Positions 47,331-61,440 of a DNA stretch of 64,000 nt are shown here, piece by piece. Numbering within the stretch: the stretch's first letter is position 1; each line of letters starts with the position of its first letter. Below the pieces are notes generated by a model. The model worked only from the letters and a program-made list of their open reading frames with translations, did no database searches and was not told the DNA's origin. Source of the stretch: Lepturacanthus savala (lineage: Eukaryota; Chordata; Actinopteri; Scombriformes; Trichiuridae); NCBI GenBank assembly GCA_030544235.1, contig CM060465.1, positions 12,782,001 to 12,846,000 on the forward strand, read 5' to 3'. The position numbers and the translations under genes are program-made.

Positions 47331-49206
47331 CACATTGATTATTGCATAATATTATATAAATGTAGCTGCTGCCATGCAATAGTACTGATTTAAACAAAAC
47401 AAAACACACACATAATGGTTGGGAATTAAACCAAATCATCTAAAACATTTCCCTACACACATCCTAACCCTTGTTTATGCACATAATGGAAGACAGGAAA
47501 CTGCATCCCCAGAGGAGAAGGGTCTGTCAGGCTGCTAGACAGGGGCGTGTCGTAAGTAGGTGTAACTTCGATCGGGAGACGCACTCCCATGCTGTAGCTG
47601 GCAATGTGCACATTGACAAGATATAATCCCACATTAATGAGAGTGTGAATGTCAAACTCTTAAAAGTGAATACACCAAAGCTCTGTATGAATTCAGAAAA
47701 AAGGTAGTTTCCCAAACTGACTCATCCTTGGTACTGGGATATATGCAGCAACCACAGGGGGGTTCAATGGAATAGATCTCACTTAGATCACTAGAGCCCC
47801 ACTGCTGAGAGTGTCTTTACTGTAGCTTCAAGGAGGCAAAGTTGTGACTTGCTGGAATGGAGCAATGACTTTTCTTGATCGACTCTCACCACAGTAGCTT
47901 GAGACATGAAGGATAAGACTTGAGACTTGCTTATGAATCGCACATGTGTAACTCACTCCCATCTCTGCCATTTAGTCTCACATTCTTCTTACTATTTTTA
48001 ACTCAATACTGCAAAATGTCTTAAAAAAAAAACTAAGATTAAATCTCAGTGCTGAAAAATTTCGGGGGCATTTTCTCACCATTTCCAGCCTTTATTTTGT
48101 TTAGATGATTTCCATTTCGTACTGTTTGTTCAGGCCTTGTTATACTGGCTCAATACAAACAGCTCACCAGCAGGAGGTGCTATCATAAAGGCAACAGAAC
48201 AACGTCCAGGACAGTTTCTCTGAACTGATAATAATCTATTGGAGTTACTGATGGTTGCATCTAGTATAGTGGATCACTCATTCTACAGCTCATGCCAGAG
48301 TCAGCCAAAACCTGAATTAAAACTGATTCTATTCACGTATTTATAACCACGATCAATTTAGATAGAAGATTTAAGTGATAGAATATTTATCACATATGAA
48401 AGCAGATTTTCAGCTTATCTTAGTGAAGATCAAAGTTGAAGAAAACGTATTTAACAGATTTGTCCATTGTCATTAAAATATATTGCAAAAGACACCCTAT
48501 TGAATTGAATAAAAGGTTTTCAGTCGGAACATCTATCACATGGCCCGTGACTTTAAAAATAAAAAGTTAACTAAAATGAGTTTAGGTGCTTTTGTGTGTG
48601 ACTATGACAGTATAAAAGACGTGTTGAAGACAGATGAAGCGAGTCTGTACTTGATCTCCTTTTGTTTAATGTCTTAAGTTTGCCTGCAGCGATGTACTCC
48701 AAACCATCCCGGGCTCTAAGCATCTTGTTCTTGTCCTTGTCTTCATCTTGTACCACCACTTGTGATATTCTCTGGAGTGTGCACCAATTCAATCACTGCC
48801 CAGCCTCACTGTCAGCGTAAAAGAAACACGAATTTCGTCATGTTAGCTTCTCCCTCTCACACCACGGGTCAGTTGCCAACACGCTGTTATTGCAAAGGGC
48901 ATTGGGACCGAGGGTGCGTCTGCTGTGGGTGATATCCCACCTGTGTCAGCCCGCCGCGTAATGGAGAGGAATCTAATCGCCTCGCCACAGCCTCTTCCTC
49001 AGCCAGTCTGTGTCGAAATAGAACTGAGGCCGAGGAACAAGGCCACATTAATCATAAAAGGATTCTCAGGAGACCGAGATCACTCTCACAACTCTGTCAG
49101 AACAACATCCAGCCTACTGATGTTACCACACTTTACCGCAGACGGACACCATCGTAACCACCGACGTTTAAACCCACAATCCCGCCTGTCTGGCTGTTTC
49201 TCACTG

Positions 49207-49272
49207 ATCTGTCCTTCCCTCCGTCTTTCAACACGAATCATCTGTCCTTCCCTCCGTCTTTCAACACGAATC
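49207..49272. repeat. 33-bp tandem duplication
   Basis: Two exact copies (49207-49239, 49240-49272) beginning ATCTGTCCTTCC. Confidence 0.95.
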
Positions 49273-52200
49273 AAGCATCCTTATTCCCCTTTTTCTTTCA
49301 TCCCGCAGTCACTGCTCCTTCTCACTTTTCGTTTCCCTTCACATCTCTCCCGCTTCTCCCCTGCTCCCGGCCCTCCCTCTTGTTTTTCCTTTTCTTAGCT
49401 TCCAGACTCACTCCATGTGCACCTTCTGCCTACAATTGATAACATCCCTGATGGCGCTCCTTTATTAGCCACCCACCGGCAGATTAACCAGAGCAATAAT
49501 ACACCAATCAACAGCAATTATGCACTGATAAGCCCAGGGAGAGCTGGGCGCCTGAAAGGATGTGGTAGTCGCGGAGTGATTGGTTGCGTTTTTTAATGCG
49601 GGACTGAAGGTTGTGTGTCTGTGCATACATTTACATCTACGTGTGATATCTAAGTATCCTGTATTAAATCAAGGGTGCTTTGTTTTTGCCTGCAGGCTTA
49701 ATCCCTTTGTATTGCATATTATTATAATCAGATGTGAAATCTGTTGTACTCCCCTGGTCCTTATCAAGTGGTAATTGAAGCCATGATCGGGCAGGTTGCG
49801 TTATCGTCTGTGTAGTCGCAAACTTATTATTGAAAAAAGAAGCACGAGTGCAGCAAACCAGCTGAATAAATGGATGTATGGAGTCAATATGGTGTATCAT
49901 TACTCTCTGAGGGTACTATTATGATTGAAGACATCCCTTCGCCCATCATTACAGCTTATTAAAATACTTCAGTTACAATGTTGGCACTTGTTAGTTCTGG
50001 ACTTTATTGCCTAAACAGCCGCCTGGCATTGTTATAGAGCAGCTAAATGATGATGAAAACGAGTGAGAGGGTAGATATGAGTTCTCTGCCTGCAGGCATC
50101 CACACACCAGCCAAGTCTGATTTCAAGAACAGCTGTGTGGATTTAACTCCCCCCCCCCCCCCTCGTTTTTTTCCACACATAAACACAAATTCGTGTTTGG
50201 CATAGAAATCTATTTTTTTTTTTTTTAAATGGAAGACCAAATACCATGGAATTATTTTTTGTACTGTTGTAAAATTCCAGATTTGCTTTATACCAGTAAG
50301 ATAGCCAAAGTGTGTGTGTGGATGCATCAGGTTGGTCTCCTCCAAACTGTTTTCAGAACCAATCATCCAGGTCTATTTTAAAAGTGGGCTTCTAATTCAG
50401 GTTGATAATATATTCATTTTGTTTGTCTCTTTTAAGATGTTGATTCGTTCTTGAGGTTTCAGTGTTCAAAGGCTGCGGTGTAATTGTGGAAATTGGCTCA
50501 GAGAAACACCTTGGCAGTGTGTACATATGCGTGCATGTGTGTGCACAGGATTACCTTTTCACCACAGTTTTACTGAACATACATGCCACCTACAACCTTC
50601 AGGCGTCTTAGCCCATGACCTCTAAAAGTTAATCCCGGAGCAGAAAATGAAACAGATATTTAACATTTCTTCGACCATGAAATTAAATACGTTTTCTTTG
50701 GCTGTCCCAGCTCTAATTATTTCAGAGGATTTATGACAGTGTCATTGTTATTATTTTAAAGACGGTGTTGTACACATGCTCAGATTGCTGCAGGTGGCCT
50801 CGCCTTCTTTTACATGTTACCGGAGAAGCTCTGTGAGGCTTCTGTCTCCCAGTCCAGTGACCTTAACACCTGTGATTGATGTGGGAGAGGAGATGCGCAA
50901 GCCTGGTCTATCCAGGGCGTGTGTGTACGCACATTCATGTGTGTGTGGACGCGTGTGCGCTTACGTGCATGAAGGGGTAAGGTTAATTGAAGTTGTTAGA
51001 GTGAAAATGATTCCCTCAGGGGGACATACAGTAGTCAGTGGAGGCGGTGGGTGGGTTCAGCAGGGGGTGACGGAGAAAGACCGGGAGAGAGTGATGAGAC
51101 ACAGGGGCAAAGGGAGTGGGTGGGCGAGGGGAGGGAGGAGGGGTCAAAGGGGTTGATCCTCACCTCCAGTACCTCAGAGGCAGTGATACACGAGGATGGA
51201 GAGATGAAATGATTCATCTAAAGGTCAGGTGTGTCTCTATTTTCCTCCATCCCACCCCTCACCCACCGTTGTTTTGCATTTGATCCCCGCGTCTTTTTGC
51301 TCTTGTTTTACTTGTATCCCATTACTTCACACTCTCTACTGAACCAATTAAACCTGCGTCCCCGTCCCCTCATCCCTCCATCTCACGCGTCCCCTTGATC
51401 TTTCCATCTCTCTGTTTGTCCCATCATGTGGTCTTTCCCCTCTCCTCCCATACTAACCTTCATTTCACAGATGACAGCTTGGCTGACTGTAATCCAACAG
51501 ATGCTGGGGCGGGGAGGCCTGACCAACTGTTTTTACTCCAATCAGCTTTTATTGCTCTCCGGAGGAACCCCACACAACCCCCTGCCAACCTGACATTTCA
51601 GAAAGCGGGATTGTGCAGGAGAAAGTAGGAGGGCGAGAGAGAGAATAGCAGATAGATGTGTACATGTGTCTCTGTACATGTGTGTGGCTGTGTGTATTGT
51701 GTAAGGTGGGGGGCTGATGGGGAAAAAAGGGTGACCGTCATTACCCCCTGTGCCTGGTGAGGGGCCAAACTGCTGGCTTCAATCAACTTAGACGCATGTG
51801 TTTGTGCATGCGGACGTGCGTGTGTGTGTGTATGTGTGTGTGGTGGAGTGGGAGTCCGGCATCAGCGGGGATGGAGATGTCGCTGGTAATGCATCTGCCA
51901 CCGCCGCTCGCTCCCGACAGCCCGAGCAACCCCTGCATCGCCCGCGTCTGTCGCCTCCTTCCCGTTCTCCATCCATCTCTCCTCCTGCACCTCACTTTCC
52001 GTTCCTCCCCTCGGTCTCTCTCCGTCCCTCCCTCTGAGACAAAGACAAAAGCCGCTGCAAGTTGCAACGGTGACTTTGAAGCTGCTGTTCAAAAAAAAAA
52101 GAAGAAAAAAAATCATTGCTGTTTGTCATTTGAACGGTCTCCAATCTGAACTATTGCACCACCAGCACAGATTCTCCCTAAATGTCACCGTGCAAATGGT

Positions 52201-53564
52201 TATTATCAAAAGCGAAGCTTGTGTAGTACATTACCTGAAGAAGCAGCAATGTGGATTCTTGAATTGTTAGGTACTAGAGGGTCTTTCAAAGGAAGAGTAG
52301 CCTAATTTCCACGGAATTATGCAGGCAATTTAAGCTATTATCACACAGCCCCTGTGACTATAATGCAGTTACTTTAACTGATGTTCAATGCCAAAGGTGT
52401 AGGGAGAAGTAATTTAAGTCATTTAGTTGTGATTTGTGTTCGGGTTTATTTTCTGCTGATTTAACCGAGTCCTTTGTGGACTGTAAAAAAAAACTCATAG
52501 CTTGTGATGAACGAAACAAAATAAAAAATGCATGATTTCAGCGATCACTCTGTTCTCCAGCTGTCAGCAGTACTTGTTTTGCTCAAACCTGCAATAGCAG
52601 AAGCCGTTCAGAAGCCATCAGTCAATTGATAAAAAGGGTACCCGGTGATTAATGGGTTTTTATTGCTCTCCGTAGAGCTGTGAGCCAAATGAACCCTGCA
52701 GCCTGACCCGCAGGCTATTATAAGTCAGCGAAGAAACATTATTGGTGGATTATAGGTCTTCTCTCTTCTAATCACTTTTTACTGATGCTGCCACAAAGAG
52801 GTGATGTGACCTTGGCCATGACCGTGTTGTCCAACAGCACACCGGTATCATACGATAGTGCTCTCAACAAGACAGAGTTGATTGCCTGGCACTGCGCAAA
52901 TATTTGTTGGGTAATTTTTCTTCTTGTTTTTCATTTTCAGGACTCAATATTTGACCTGAGTTTTAATGATTGAGGCTGAAATGTCAGGCAGAATCACAGT
53001 ACAGTAAATCTGTCCTTGGCTGTCAGCATCAGCCTGTCAAAGGAAAATATGCAGTTCTTCCAAACTTTTATATTAGATATGTGTAAAAATGTTGATATTT
53101 TGGTTAAATAAACATCTTTAAATACCAAATTAGAGGACTATAGCTTGGTAAAGAAGGGCAGGTAATTCCCTCTACCCCTATTTCCCATGTGCTTTAGCCT
53201 CAGACAGACTCCACACACTCGCAACCCTGCAAGGCAAGACATTCATTTTAACATGTTGGTCTACTGAGTCATCACCCTTTCTAAACTTAAAGGAAAAGGT
53301 CGGCTTCAGTCATTTTGCAGCATCACTATAGCCTCCACTTGAGTGACTGACTTTGCTTTGTGTTTAGAAGCAAGCAGCAGTAATAAAGCTGCCTCCACAG
53401 ACGGCATCTGGAGGCGAATTTCCTCGATGGGCTCACATGGCTCATATGAATGAACCCTGAGCAGCATGGGAAGCTCCCACTGTGAGACCGAGGGGAACAC
53501 AATCAATGACAGCTTTCATCTCCTTTTGTACCTAGAAAAATAATTTCTTTTATCTCCCTTCCAG

Positions 53565-53641
53565 CAATTACAAGACAGGTTTTATGTCCTCAAAGAACGT
53601 TTCTTTGGATATCAGCAACGAGGTATTTCACGCTGTCTCAG
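53565..53641 (+). other. possible isolated exon
   Basis: 77 bp bounded by a strong acceptor (CTCCCTTCCAG) and a strong donor (CAG then GTAAGT) and open in all three + frames. No partner exon or domain is found. It could belong to a non-coding RNA or be chance. Confidence 0.2.
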
Positions 53642-55153
53642 GTAAGTCCTTTAACAATTAGAATGCTATATGCGATGTAGAGAGATTAATTTTTGGGGGG
53701 ATTCTCCACAGGCTGCATATCAGCCCTGTTATTTGGCACAAAATGAATCTCTGTCCTCCATGCATTACATTAAGTGCCATTCATTTAGAACTCAAGGGGA
53801 TATTTAAGGTGAAAATTAGTAAGCTCCTTAATAAGCTCCTCCTGATTGCTCACAAGTGCAATTTGCACAATTGGATCAATGATTCCAGAGATCTTCAATA
53901 CAGCCACTTATGAAATGTTTTCAAAGGGAAGTTTTTTGGCAGGTTTAGTCACCTTTTCTAGATTTCTCTTCATAATAATAAGAGAATGATAAAGGAAAGC
54001 TCAACCATTCTGCCAAAACCATTTCCAGTTACTGTTGACTCTCTACAATAGAGTCAGCCTCCTCCAGCAGTATGTTTCCCATCTGATGTGCCTCCCCCCC
54101 ATTATTAGTTACTCTTATCTTTTTTGGATCGGTCATTGCATGAGAGAGATTAACGTTTAGCTTGCAGAGTTATGAAAAGCAGGTATATGTTAGGTATATA
54201 GGTTACTACAATGTACATGATACATGTGGCACATGCAGCATAGCCTATATCTTTTTCAAGTAAGTCCAGTAGATCATTTGGCTTGCACACATAGCGAGGT
54301 CTTATAGAGGCTAGAGTCAATGACATTGCCAGAAGCAGATTTCAATTGGCTGGAGAGGGAAGGTTTGCTTTGTGTGAGTCATTTTCAAGGGTACTCAGCC
54401 AGCTAGTGTACGACTAGAATAAGGTAAAGGTCACCTATGTAGCCAGACCCTCAAGCAACTGTTCTTAATAGTGGTTAAATATAGGCATTGACAAAGATTT
54501 TACAACGGTGTTCCTTTCTGTTTGGTCAGGAATCAAAATATATAAAGTAGGAATGACCGAGGTCAGTTAGGGGATAAACCGGTGCTTAAATTGGAAAAGC
54601 GTAAAGAAATAAATTCCGCTCGGTGAAATAACAAAGATATTTACAACTTGTATTGAGCAGTACCTGCGGTTTATATAGCAACAGCAACAACTCCACTAAA
54701 CGCAGGACAAAGCTTGGCAAACACAACGACCACCTGGCTGCTCATTTACTGCCCGGTGTAGCCGATTTACAAATGTAAAATCACAGCGCCTGCCGTCCAC
54801 AGTCCTGCCGATATATTTTAATGGAGCCTTGGCGTGACGACAGGAAGAGGATACCGTTTTATTCTTGCACTCCATATTTGTTGTGTTTCTCTTGTCAAGC
54901 AGCAGAGCGATTGCTGAATGAGTGATCAATGAATTTATTACAGCTATATGTAGTTGTTTTAGTCCTTCACCCCATGCTGCCATTAAATGTCCCTGTGATT
55001 AGTGAGGCGCACGCAGCCAACTTAATTATCCAACGCCACAGCCAAACCCTTTAAATGATTACTAACAGTTTGCTTTTTATACTGCAATTATGTTCTTTGC
55101 AATGGCAACAAGCTATGATTAAAGAGGAAACGCTTGTTTTCTCTGTCTCTTTC

Positions 55154-55176
55154 TGTGTGTGTGTGTGTGTGTGTGT
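55154..55176. repeat. (TG)n tract
   Basis: Short microsatellite in the intergenic interval. Confidence 0.95.
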
Positions 55177-55291
55177 ACAGATATATGGATAATGAAGAAT
55201 GACAAATTTTTTGTTTTTGCTCTTTTCCTCCAAAGCCAACCAGGTTAATGGGAGCTGCAAGGGAGGACCCTTTTCTATGTTAAGTACTTAA

Positions 55292-55294
<3 letters not shown>

Positions 55295-55323
<29 letters not shown>
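55295..55323. repeat. poly(A) tract
   Basis: 29 A residues, possibly the tail of an old retroelement inserted on +. No body is recognised. Confidence 0.9.
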
Positions 55324-55326
<3 letters not shown>

Positions 55327-55784
55327 AGAAAAATGTCAAGTGTGTTGAAGTGGTTCTTTGCTGTGCGGCGGTACAAGGATAGAATTTTCTTTAGACTCAC
55401 AACGGGATATAGAAATCCATATTTACAGGCCCCAGCATATTTCCCTCTTTGCAGAAACTGTGCTGTGCCATGGCTGCCTGCACTACTGAGAAGAAACAGA
55501 AGCATAACTGGGTCAGATGACTGTGGATGTTGATTTCATTATGTCACCAGAGAGAGGTGAATTGTGGAAGACGGTGTGGGATGTCAGTCTCTGTCTCTCT
55601 GTCGAGATTATGTCTGACATTTGGAAAAATTTGAATAAAAGTGGGTATTGTTCGTAATTGGAGCATTATCAAAGTCCCTTTAGAGGGAGGTTGGGGGGTT
55701 TTCGAGAGTGGGGGTGGGATGGAGTGAAAGCATTTTTTCTAACCAGCAGGGGGCAGTGGAGTTGCAGCTGTGTGCTCAGGAATC

Positions 55785-55810
55785 TGTGTGTGTGTGTGTG
55801 TGTGTGTGTG
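55785..55810. repeat. (TG)n tract
   Basis: Short microsatellite in the intergenic interval. Confidence 0.95.
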
Positions 55811-56889
55811 AGCGAAACAGAGAGAAGCCAGTTTCCCCTGGTGTGTATTCCCATCACAGCCTCTCTCTCTCGGGCATGTCAGTGTACAACCAGAATACTG
55901 TAGTGACATTTAAAACGAACACCAGCCGAGCATTGATCATGCGACATGAACATGCCGGCCAGTGGAACACATTCGTGTGCATGAGACAGATCCCAACCAT
56001 TTGCATACAGAAGTGGTGAGGGCTCAAGTGTACCACACTCCAAAGTCCTCACGTAGACTCCAAGACGTGCACAAGTGTCCTCATGCATCTGGATAATTAT
56101 GAGACTTTATCCCCATATGCATGTTAATACATGACAGATTCCTGCTCTGCACATGTACCTGTCCTCCTTGTGTCACACTCATAGCAGCCTGTTTGTTGAG
56201 TGTATAGATTTGGTTCCTCATTCTTCTGCGCCATCGATGTCTGTGAGAACAGCTCTAAAATGATGCATCCAGCTATTTAGTTACAAAAACATGCATGTAA
56301 AAGATGGCTAGAGAGCCAGCAGTCAGCCCACTGTCTGCCATGTGCATGTGACACGAGATCTATGAGAGACTCTTGAGAAAGCAGCCTGTCCTATTGTCTC
56401 CTTCGCATGCCCTATTAATGCTTTATTTTCATTTTAATTCTATGTTTTCCTTATAAAGCCAATGTAATGGTGTCTATTATTTCAAAATCAGTGTTTATTG
56501 TTTTAAACACAGCACATTTAAATGTACCTAATTGGGATTGGATGGAGTTTTCCAGCGTGACCCAGGGCAATGTGTTCATGGAAATATTTTGTGTTGTGTC
56601 CACTACAGATGTTATCTGTACACTGTGTTTATACTAGTTTACAGCCATGTAAAAAGGCACGTTTGACACCACGAGTGAAGTCACAGACTTGGTCAATCAC
56701 CTCCTACAGAATTACACAAAATGCTGATGATGTGTAACGTTGACAGTAGATGACATCATCTCTGGTGTTGTGCAGGTGTGTGCGGCACAAAGGCCGCTAC
56801 GAAATCAACGTGTTATTAGTTGAGTTCCTGCTGACATTAGCTCTCAGATTGGTAACATTTTAGTTAGTTTTATTGATTTACTTAGTTGT

Positions 56890-57055
56890 AATAATAATAA
56901 TAAATTTTATTTATTGCGTGCCTTTCCTAGCCTCAAGGTCGCCTTACATAAAGTATATTAAAAACAGTAGTATTGTTTAGGCAATACTAGAAACAGAATA
57001 AAACAGCAATAAAATCAACAATACATCAAGTAGAATAAAATAAGTAAATAAAATA
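56890..57055. repeat. possible LINE/SINE tail
   Basis: A TAA run followed by 'ttatttattgcgtgcctttc' and 'cgccttacataaa' resembles the shared 3' region of dispersed fish retroelements. Pattern memory only. Confidence 0.35.
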
Positions 57056-58422
57056 CCCCCCAAAAATTGTATTGATTTACTTCTATAAATAACATACATG
57101 TTGGAAAGACGAGTGATAATGGGCTCAATTCAAAACCAAAACTAATACAAGTGAATTAACTTAAAAAAAATGTAACTTTTTGCCGTTAACTAACCAAATA
57201 CAATTTTGTGTAATATGTTGACAAAGTAAATTTAATTAAAGTCAGTGTTTCAATTGTCACTTTTTGTCCTTGACACCTTTCTTCCAATATTCCATATGTA
57301 CGAACCCCTTTTCTATTTGTATTACTTTTTTTCCCCAGCCTCAGGTGAAACAGCAGTCATTCCTAAAATCTACCTTCATTGCTTTTTCCTTCATTCCTCT
57401 CCTCTCCAGTTGTCTAAATGTTTGCAGGTGAACACTAATAGTCTCCTCTGTATGTGGATGACATGCTAATTAATCAAGCACACCATGCCGGCCAATCCAG
57501 TAGCAGCCAACAGCTTTCAACATGCAGCTAGATGGCAATTGCCAGTTTGTACAACCCTGAAGGGAGTTCACATGCATGTGTTTGTGTAGCGGTTGTTTCT
57601 GGGTGGAAAACAGCAGAAACAGCGGAGTGAAAATTTGTGTGTGTGTGTGTCAGTTGAATGTTTACACATTTAGTGTAAGGTCATGTGTTTATGGCCAAGT
57701 GGTGAATTGGCTATGAAGCCATTTAGTATACGGTACTATGCTGGCGATGTTAGTGCAGTGTGGGCTCCCTCTCAGGTCTGAGGTTTATTGGGCTCTTGCC
57801 ACACATCAAATATGTTCCACTTTTTGGTAAACCTTTCCCTCCATTTATCTCTCTCTCTTTCCACAAATGAGCTTTTACTGTCCCTCTATCTGTAGCAAAC
57901 CAATTGGATAAAAATAAACGTGACAAGCATTTCTAAAAGAGAAATGCTTGTCATATATACATTCTCTTCCATGTCCAGCTCTTCTTGACTGGTCAAATTT
58001 AACAATCTTGACATTGTTAAATTTGGCTAGTTGTTTGGGGGAATAATATTAGTATCATTTACAAGATGCTTCTTTGCGTACCACAGATGTACTCTACTAT
58101 AATTTTTTCAGGATATAACTAATTCAGCATGGAAAAATACAGTTGACTAAGACCAAACCAATCCATTGATAAACTAATCAATTACGAGAGGTCAGCCTTA
58201 GTTGAAATCATGCACTTGCAGCCGATTTCTATTTATACCGATTGTAAATTTGTGTTTTCTAGCAGAACCCTTTGGTAATTCTCGCCTTGCTGAATATTCC
58301 ACAAACATCCAGAAGAAAGGAACTGTTCATGAATTTGGTTCATGCTGTTGGTTGAATTTTTGCAGCTTGGTGGCTCCGTGCATAAATGCATGTAAATATG
58401 CACATGAACACACTCTCGCAAG

Positions 58423-58429
<7 letters not shown>

Positions 58430-58458
<29 letters not shown>
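58430..58458. repeat. (CA)n microsatellite
   Basis: Follows a short GC alternation (AGCGCGCGCA). Confidence 0.95.
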
Positions 58459-58463
<5 letters not shown>

Positions 58464-59804
58464 TCAAACGCAAACTTAGACGGCTTCTCTCATTAATTTC
58501 TTCACAGAGAAGCAGGGGAGAGAGGGATGTGGGGCTGCGGAAAAGGAGTAGAGACGGATTGATGGGAAGCAGGGAGGTACAGGCAAGGTGATTAAAAACT
58601 CAAGCTACAGATGTTTCTGGAACACTTCAAAGTGGCGCCCCTGCCAACGCCAGCGCCGGGCATGATGCATTATTGAGATGGTGCCCACCTGGCACCTGGC
58701 GCTGACATCACATGGCCCGGTCCACCTGGCATCACGGAGTCACGTGGGCGACACTTCGGGTCACACCTGCCTGCACAACCCGGCCCCTGGTGTGATGAAG
58801 GGCATCGGGGGAAACGGCACACACATGCTCCACACACACCTCAAAGACGCTAAACTGGGGCATGTGTTGTTTGTAAAACTTAGTTGCATTAATGAAAAGG
58901 TGGAGGAGGAAGCATAGAAATATTCTTGTCAAGCGTCGCAGTACATTTCCTTGCTCGCTTTGTGTTGATATACTGTTGACTACCTACAGTTCATATAACT
59001 TGAATGTTATTTCCTCACTTGGCTTGTAACTGCCCGTTGTTAGTTCACAACACAGTGCAGTTGTAATATTTAAATGCTATAGTGTTCTGTCTCGCTGTCT
59101 TACAGAGGGAAGGTGAATGCAATTTAGATGATGCACTATAGCAATTTAAGCTCTTATCAAATATAGTGTTGAATTTGGAGAGAAGATAATTCAGTAGAGT
59201 CTGTATTTTTGAAGAATATTAAGGGGGAAAACGCTTGTGAATTTCTCTGGAACATCTTCAGCTTTGAAGTCACTGATTGCTGTGGCGTTGACGCAATTCT
59301 TTCTGCTTAATATTTCAGCGGCCTCCTCAACCTTGTGCTCTCTTTAGCAATATTTAGAGGTCACGATGTGTGTGTTTGTGTGAATGAATGTGTGTGTGTG
59401 TTTCTCTCCTGCATGTGTCCTCTGACACCTGTACTCTCGCGGGGTGTGAGGAACAGACAGGCCAGAGCCACAGTCACAGGTCTCAGACCAGTGGGGTGTG
59501 AAATGAACCAGAGGGCCAACACACTCTCCCCCTGCTGCACATGTACACAATCACTGTGTGGCTGTGTGTGTGTGTGTTGGCACTAGAGAAGGACACAGAG
59601 GAAGAAAAGCAAGAAGAGAGTGGGCTGAGACCAGAAACTCCCCTATGCTGTGGAACATTTCTTGACTGCAATAAATAGTGCCTCAGTAAATAAAGTCAGT
59701 CAAAATATATAGGAAACTAAATATATAGGAACTATAAAAGCTGAACTGAAGTCAATTGTTGAAGCTAAACCATCAACACTTCAGTTCAGATTTTATAGTT
59801 TATA

Positions 59805-59885
59805 AGGCAGTAGTTCTCAAACTTTTTCGGCTCATGACCCCATATTGATGTCACAAAACTTTGGTGACCCCATACAATTATCTGC
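59805..59885. mobile_element. hAT-like terminal fragment
   Basis: 'cagtagttctcaaacttttt' resembles the CAGTGGTTCTCAAACTT terminus of vertebrate hAT elements, followed by repeated 'gaccccat'. Only one end is seen. Confidence 0.4.
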
Positions 59886-60545
59886 TAAATTGTTGCGTAC
59901 TTTGTTATGCTGTGTTGCAATTAAAAGTTCCTTTATTAGGAACACATTACAACTATTTAATCTTTTACTGTGGATGGAGGTTTGAAAGACCAATATTTAA
60001 TCATGTTATATGGATGAAAAGTCACACTAATAAAAAAATGCTGTTATTTTCTATATATTTACTGGGTAGCTGTGGAATTTGAGCAGATCGGGTTACTTTT
60101 ACCCAAGGTTGGGTTAATTATTTTGACCTAGCAGGTTGGGTTGAAGTTTGAAAATGCGCGGGCTTAAGGGATGAGGCTGATCCACCATTTTGGACACAGC
60201 GACTCCTTCTCCAGCTTCAGAGGAAGATCCATGAGATAATGAAAACGGATGTTATTAGACTACAACATTTGCGATTAAGAGCTTAATATGGTAGCCAAAA
60301 AGTGTGTCGTAGTTATTATTTCCACATATTTTAGTATTTGTACAATATATAGAATTAGCGCACTTCACCTCACTTGCAGAAGCAAGTTTTTTTTTTCTGT
60401 TGCTAGCTTGCTAACTAGACAGTTATTTCAACTTAATGTATCAACACAATTATCAGACAATTATGCATTATTTTATTTATTGTATACTTACTATACACAA
60501 GTACATGTTGTTGTATTGAGGTGGGGTCTATCTGTATGTTCGACG

Positions 60546-60660
60546 TTAGCAGCCGTTAAATCGCTGGTAGTAGCCATTAAGTCGATATTAGCAGCCGTTA
60601 AGTCGCCATTAGCAGCCATTAAGTCAATATTAGCAGCCGTTAAGTCGCCGTTAGCAGCCC
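60546..60660. repeat. 21-bp minisatellite
   Basis: About 5.5 units of TTAGCAGCCGTTAAGTCGCCA with alternate units more alike (42-bp higher order). As 21 is a multiple of 3, it leaves an open frame of LAAVKSP repeats, not taken as a gene. Confidence 0.9.
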
Positions 60661-61379
60661 GTCAACGATAAAAACGACATGAGGGAGTTCCAAAGTGGGA
60701 GACTAAGAGTTAATGTTATAAATTATTGTGTTTGCTGTGCGTATATTCACTTGTGGTCATGTGTATCACAGCTGACTTGACCCATTTTTGCCTTGTTGGT
60801 AGCTAGCTTGATTCGTACAATGTATAGAATATTGAATATATGGATCGATATATTGATTAAATGAAATCATTCGATCATTGAATCGATAATATCAGTGCTG
60901 CAAAGTGTACATATTGATTCATTTTTTTCATTTTTATAGTTTGCTTTTATTTTGAAATTAATCAACTTCTTTATGCAAAAATTTAACTCTAACTCCAAAA
61001 GAGTGATGAGTAATGGGTCCAATTTGATTCCTTTTGTTACAGTGTTTTTCATATAAATGTCTGAAAGAGTTCAGTAATATTGTCAAATAATATTTTAGTT
61101 TTTGGTGAGTTGATATAAATGTAACTGATTGTGCATACATGGATTTACAATGGGTATGAAATCTAGCATATCTTTTATCCATGTACTTGACCAATAGCAT
61201 TTTACTTGTATTTTGTTTTTATTTCATTTTCCTGTTTAATTAATTTAGCTATCTTTTTGTCTTGTGTAATTTTCTATCTTCCAGAAAGTAAATGTTCCCA
61301 GTAAGAGGTGGGGGGAGGTGGGAAGGGTGTTCATACATGTTTTTTTTGTTTCCTGCTTTTCCTTACCTGTTTTACCTGT

Positions 61380-61440
61380 AACACCTTGAGATTCTTGACT
61401 ATAAGGAGCTTTACGAATAAAACCTGTTATTATTATCATT
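61380..61440. repeat. possible degenerate retroelement tail
   Basis: 'accttgagattcttg' and 'gagctttacgaataaa' followed by TTATTATTAT resemble a LINE-type 3' end of fish. Pattern memory only. Confidence 0.35.

Noticed and set aside
51750..52120. GC-rich open frames on both strands
   Set aside because: Several overlapping frames with no domain; pyrimidine-rich, low-complexity composition explains them.
60546..60660. CRISPR-like array
   Set aside because: Direct tandem units without spacers, in a vertebrate genome.
60288..60671. 127-residue frame ending in LAAVKSP repeats
   Set aside because: Produced by the 21-bp minisatellite; no start context, domain or splice partner.
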